Positions 60,169 through 64,000 of a DNA stretch of 64,000 bases are shown piece by piece (within the stretch, counting starts at the first letter, position 1; every line of letters starts with the position of its first letter). Origin of the DNA: Lepisosteus oculatus (taxonomy: Eukaryota > Chordata > Actinopteri > Semionotiformes > Lepisosteidae); assembly GCF_040954835.1 (NCBI RefSeq), contig NC_090703.1:19605444-19669443 (forward strand), read 5' to 3'. A program made the translations under genes and the position numbers. The notes beneath the pieces are model-generated. The model was not told the origin of the DNA. It saw only the letters and a program-made list of their open reading frames with translations, and made no database searches.

Positions 60169-61485
60169 CTGCAAGGGAAGAACGGGGAACAAAATGACCT
60201 GCAGATATCAGTTGCAAATACTTTTAGATGAAATATCACAAATCATGTACGCGATTTCTGAATATTACATTTCGCATTATACTGTATATTATATATGCAA
60301 ATTTTCATTTGCATTGATGTTGATGGCGCACTTATGACCTGATTAATGACTTAAATCAGTTCAACCCTCCTAGAAGCCTGGACCACATGCACAGCAACAC
60401 TGGGCTCCTCACCATGTTGTTCCAAAGCCCCTTGGCCAGCTCCTCATGCCCCTTTATGCTGAAGTGGAAGCAGTCTGGTGCAAAGAAGGAGTAGTCAACT
60501 TTTCCACTCTATGAAATATCGAAAATAACACAGGCGTTGTTATGTGAGCCTGGAGGACTACATACCTGTGGATTTTGTATTCCAGCTGAGCCCTTGGGTA
60601 CACAATTGGACCCTTAATTGACTTCATAAAAGGATTAATTCAAATTGTTTGATTGTTTTAACTACATTATAGGTTGTAGTTCAGGTGGGTAGCTGCGTCA
60701 GCATGCGTAGGTTGCAAAGGAACAAGTAATAGGTTTATCCCATGCTGAAAAAAAGAAGAAAGAGAACACAACGTTTCGGCCGTGGAGCCTTCTTCAGGTG
60801 ACCTGAAGAAGGCTCCACGGCCGAAACGTTGTGTTCTCTTTCTTCTTTTTTTCAGCATGGGATAAACCTATTACTTGTTCCTTTACATTATAGGTTGCCT
60901 TCTAATTCTTGCATTTCATTCAGAAAAACATACCAAGCTTTTGAGTAAAAAACAAAAAAACTTGCAAATACCCCAATCAAGCAACTTGGTAATTCAATTA
61001 AGGTCTCAATTAGGTAATTAAACTCAACTGTAATGAGAACCCGCAGGTGTGTGTTCATCCAGAACCAAGACTGGGAACTTGTGCTGTAAGACATCTTAAT
61101 AATGAAGGCCCTTGCCTTAAACGCATGAATAATTCACTGACTTAACCGTCAAATTAGTGAAAATTAAGAAACACATCATATTGCATAGTATATTCAAACT
61201 ACAAATATAGCATTCTAGAGAAAGGATTTTTTTTTATTTAAACACTTTATTAGTTTAAATAAAGGATAAAGAACTAAAGGGAACTGATTTGTGACTCTGA
61301 AGTGTGCTTTACTTATCCCTGTCCCTGGAATTAACCCCTCCTATGGCAGAGAGAAGAACACAATGGAGCGATAGTGAACAGACCTCATCCTTTGGAGGCT
61401 TTGCTTTTTTCAGGTACGGCTGAAGAACCACTGAAAAATCATCCTTATTGTACCGGCCACTTCCTATTAGTTGCTCCATTCTTCT
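60097..61485 (-). CDS. plb1: Phospholipase B1-like gene, three exons (overview)
   Basis: Phospholipase B1 is a secreted or membrane-anchored SGNH-family lipase of gut and epididymis, built from tandem repeats, that removes both acyl chains from phospholipids. Three exons on the minus strand (61485-61384, 60508-60413, 60168-60097) join in phase 0 and encode 90 residues. Visible are [31 protein letters not shown] and [10 protein letters not shown]. These match the end of a PLB1 repeat, whose D-C-F-H carries the catalytic Asp and His of the SGNH triad. The nucleophile Ser and earlier repeats would lie beyond 61485, mostly or wholly outside the window. No C-terminal transmembrane exon was found below 60097, so which repeat this is remains open, as does a lineage-specific relative. 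Confidence 0.85.
60413..60508 (-). CDS. plb1: PLB1-like exon with catalytic Asp-x-x-His
   Basis: The exon runs from acceptor TTTCATAG to donor GTGAGG. It encodes [20 protein letters not shown] then [12 protein letters not shown]. The motif DCFHFS.KGH...A..LWNNM is diagnostic of phospholipase B1 repeats and includes the catalytic Asp and His of the SGNH hydrolase fold. Confidence 0.9.
60664..60897. mobile_element. Inverted Penelope-like element end: 84-bp-arm palindrome with 13-bp target duplication
   Basis: Arms 60716-60799 and 60801-60884 are perfect reverse complements around a central G at 60800. The insertion spans 60677-60884 and is bounded by the direct repeat 'acattataggttg' at 60664-60676 and 60885-60897. 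Each arm reads outward 'acctgaagaaggctccacgg' then 'ccgaaacgttgtg', a CTGANGA...GAAAC hammerhead-like core around a short GGC/GCC stem, as reported in the terminal repeats of Penelope-like elements. The left copy extends further, through 'cgcatgctgacgcagctacc' on the minus strand. It sits in a phospholipase intron. Confidence 0.6.
60950..61100 (-). repeat. Dispersed repeat fragment
   Basis: Phrases 'caattaaggtctcaattagg' and 'agaaccaagactgggaac' recall a dispersed fish repeat with multiple 'caattaa' units and an 'accaggattggga'-type end. The family is not named and the boundaries are approximate. Confidence 0.4.
61384..61485 (-). CDS. plb1: PLB1-like exon ([16 protein letters not shown])
   Basis: The exon follows acceptor CCTTCACTAG and encodes [20 protein letters not shown] then [14 protein letters not shown]. 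The donor is GTCTGT, a poor match to the consensus, but the next exon continues in phase. The sequence matches the PLB1 segment just before the catalytic Asp-His block. Confidence 0.82.
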
Positions 61486-62180
61486 CTAGTGAAGGAAAAA
61501 ATAAAAATCAATGTGCATTCATACTGACAGATAAATAGATTCAGTTCTGTTATTGTTTTCATTTGTTTCCATCTTATGAAAGTCTGCATGAGTTTGAGCA
61601 GCTACACCGCACAAATAGAAACCAGCATTTTCAGCATTTTCATGGAGTACTGACTATAAAAAAACAGTACATTGTTTTTTTTTCTGTACATGTTCCCTTT
61701 TCCACAGCCCTCACCAGAATAAGTGGACTGTAGATGGATGCATTTATGATAACATTTTCTAACATTATGATCACAGAGACATCAGAATCCATGAAACAGC
61801 AATAAATGAGATACTTAATCATAAAAACGTTAAAAGGTTACAAAGCATGAGAAGCCATAAGGCCAATCTGGTCCTTTTGCATTACAGAAGCGAATTGACC
61901 AAGGATCTTATCTAACCCTTTGTGGAAAGAAGCCACACCTCAAAAATATGTTTGGATAGGTTTCTGACACAAGACTTTCTGTTCAAAAAGTGACTCCTGT
62001 TCTCAATTTGTAACGCAGTTCTGTAGAGTTTCTGCATAAATTATGTCCTCTGCTTTGTGTTTGAATGTCAATTTCCACTTAATGTATCTACTGTAGTAGT
62101 TATTCTTTGAAATGAAAATAAAATATCAGCAATATTTTTGCCTTTAATTACTCCCCCATATAGTCTAGATGTAACTGATT

Positions 62181-62298
62181 TTTACATTCTCTAGATGTTA
62201 CTTTCATGAGAAACTTCTTTGGGCTCTGTGTTTTCCATGCATAGTTTATGTTCATGTTTACTGCATATAGTGCAACACTCAGCACTTCTCTGCATTAG
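62181..62298 (+). repeat. Direct repeat, copy 1
   Basis: It begins 'tttacattctctagatgtta', passes through 'ttactgcatatagtgcaaca' and ends 'cacttctctgcattag'. A close second copy lies about 1.7 kb downstream at 63884-64000. Confidence 0.8.
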
Positions 62299-63883
62299 GT
62301 CTGTGATAGAAAATAAAAGGAGCATAAAAACGTGAGTAGGAATAAGATTAGAAATCTGTGAAGTGTGACAATGACAGGGGTTGAGGAAATACAGTATGAT
62401 GTGTGACAGTATCGTGCACAAGCTGAACTTCCTTCATCATGTTATTATCCTGCCTTGTTTTCTCCAAGACAATGGGGTATGAATGATAAAATGTCAATGA
62501 TAAAATGTCTTTTATCATAATGCCTGTCTTTCCTTGTTCAGCCATGTTGAAATATTTGTCCTTGGTAAATAAAACTGGTACCCAGGAACACATTCAAGTC
62601 TGATCAGCATCTGATGCATCGGTATTCTGGAAAAAAGACCAAATGCAGAGCTTCTTTTATATTGGCTGCTGGTATACAAAGCTAAGCATTACTTCTCTCA
62701 AGCTTTACTGGAGCTAGTTATTAGGTTTTCAGTTAATAAAAAGTATCTGATTTCTGTTACCACACCCTTCTGATCTGATATGATTTATCCAAAACAATTC
62801 AGGTTTTATTCATGTTTATTATTCACGATGCCTACACCTCTGTAACAGATCCATAGTCCACTGGTGACAGAAACTGACATCTTTCTGCAGTAAAGCCAAC
62901 CTGTCTAGTGCCTGGACCTGATTAAGAACATAGTTCAGCTCAACACTCAAACGGCATCTCCAGTTCTTCTTCAATTTTTCCTTCATCTGGCCTTTCAAGC
63001 TCTTATTCTGGCATCGTTATATCCTTAATACCCTATGCACTGTAGCTGCTCCCTGAAGGTTACTGAAAGACCCCTGTAAGCACAGTTCTATAAATCAATT
63101 GGTTCCACTCAGTTATAAAAGGCCATTGTTTTAGCTGAGTTCAATGAGTGTAACTGATCCTAACATCCCAACATTACTGCGAGATGATGATATATATGAC
63201 ATAATTTGTATTGAGGAAGTTGTCTGGCCTTTTTTGCTCTAGTATGAGGCTGCCAACCACATGATGATGGTATTTTGTTCACTTACTTTTCTGTGATAAT
63301 GACAAGATATATAGGGTTCAACAAACAAGAGTGATGACAAGGGTCATTACACAGTATGTACTGATTAGATAATGAACACTGAGTTCATGAATTTCTAAAA
63401 TTGTAAAGGTAATGATGCCTGAAATAAACTGGAGGCAACCTGCAGATTTCTATGAAGAGAATGGATATGCATATCCAAATCACAGTAATTCAGCTGGGGT
63501 AAGCAATGATAACAGCCAAACTCAGATAATAAAGACAACAACAGAACTAAACCTTATCAGGATCCATATTCATTTCTTGCCTGCAAAATGTCCATCTTGA
63601 GACCAAGAAGTGACCAATTATTTATTAACTTTCCTAGTAAGGTGAGACAACATAAAATAAAGTTTAAATGATTAAAAATATGGTTTCCAGGGTGCAGTCA
63701 TAGATCTTTATCTATATCACATGCCAATGTGACCAGATGGTAATCTAATGTGTTATCTGTGAACACGGAAATGAACAGTATCAGGAACACTAGAATCAGC
63801 TGATCTCAAGATCCATATTCACTTTGACCTTGATCTTTTCTTACGCTGTTTATATGAACTGACATTCTAGTCCATAGTTCTAG

Positions 63884-64000
63884 TTTACATTGTCTAGATG
63901 TTACTTTCATGAGAAACTTCTTCAGGCTCAGTGTTTTCCACGCATAGTGTATGTTTTTGTTTACTGCATATAGGGCAACACTCTGCACTTCTCTGCATTA
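63884..64000 (+). repeat. Direct repeat, copy 2, cut by window end
   Basis: It begins 'tttacattgtctagatgtta', passes through 'ttactgcatatagggcaaca' and runs to the last base. It differs from copy 1 (62181-62298) at only a few positions and may continue past the window. Confidence 0.8.

Larger units (their letters stand above)
61486..64000. other. Sequence upstream of the visible phospholipase exons
   Basis: Presumably phospholipase intron or intergenic DNA. No further exon is identified. A 117-base direct repeat occurs at 62181-62298 and 63884-64000. A minus-strand open stretch at about 63020-62860 resembles no family clearly. Confidence 0.45.

Noticed and set aside
62860..63025. Minus-strand stretch reading CQNKSLKGQMKEKLKKNW, vaguely like a class B receptor tail
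   Set aside because: Resemblance is too weak, an in-frame stop lies just upstream, and there are no partner exons.
1..64000. CRISPR arrays, operons, tRNA or rRNA genes
   Set aside because: The window is vertebrate nuclear DNA with introns. No spaced direct-repeat array is present, and the only tRNA-like and 5S-like sequences are parts of SINEs.

Overview
The window is vertebrate nuclear DNA, most likely from a ray-finned fish. It has short exons with canonical splice sites, large AT-rich introns and many old fish-type transposon fragments. The mix of L2, a 5S-headed SINE, Tc1, a tRNA-headed SINE, an LTR and a Penelope-like tail suggests a non-teleost or basal lineage such as a holostean, but the species cannot be fixed from the sequence.

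Three protein-coding genes can be read. (1) ITPK1 (+ strand, 734-12997): the six 3' exons of inositol-tetrakisphosphate 1-kinase, covering most of the ATP-grasp fold and the whole C-terminal tail; the 5' exons lie before the window. (2) CHGA (- strand, 33312 down to 19094): a complete eight-exon chromogranin A gene. The exons join in phase into a 449-residue precursor with a signal peptide, the conserved N-terminal disulfide loop, dibasic processing sites, a WE-14-like peptide and a serpinin-like C terminus. (3) A phospholipase B1-like gene (- strand, three exons at 61485-60097) carrying the end of an SGNH-hydrolase repeat with the catalytic Asp-x-x-His; the rest is outside the window or not recognised.

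ITPK1 and CHGA converge, as they do in human. The interval 33.5-60 kb is a gene desert upstream of CHGA. It holds dispersed repeats: an L2 LINE fragment, Tc1 remnants, a 5S rRNA-headed SINE, a probable solo LTR, and several copies of a tRNA-like-headed SINE, most in reverse orientation. A few AT-rich stretches look like conserved regulatory DNA.

The most striking non-genic structure is a perfect 84-bp-armed palindrome at 60716-60884. It lies inside an insertion flanked by a 13-bp direct repeat and carries a hammerhead-ribozyme-like core, consistent with an inverted Penelope-like element end in a phospholipase intron. Other points of note are CHGA features (no recognisable catestatin, loss of the vasostatin-I dibasic site, an extra Cys-Cys pair, a CRE/TATA-like promoter) and several locally duplicated non-coding segments.
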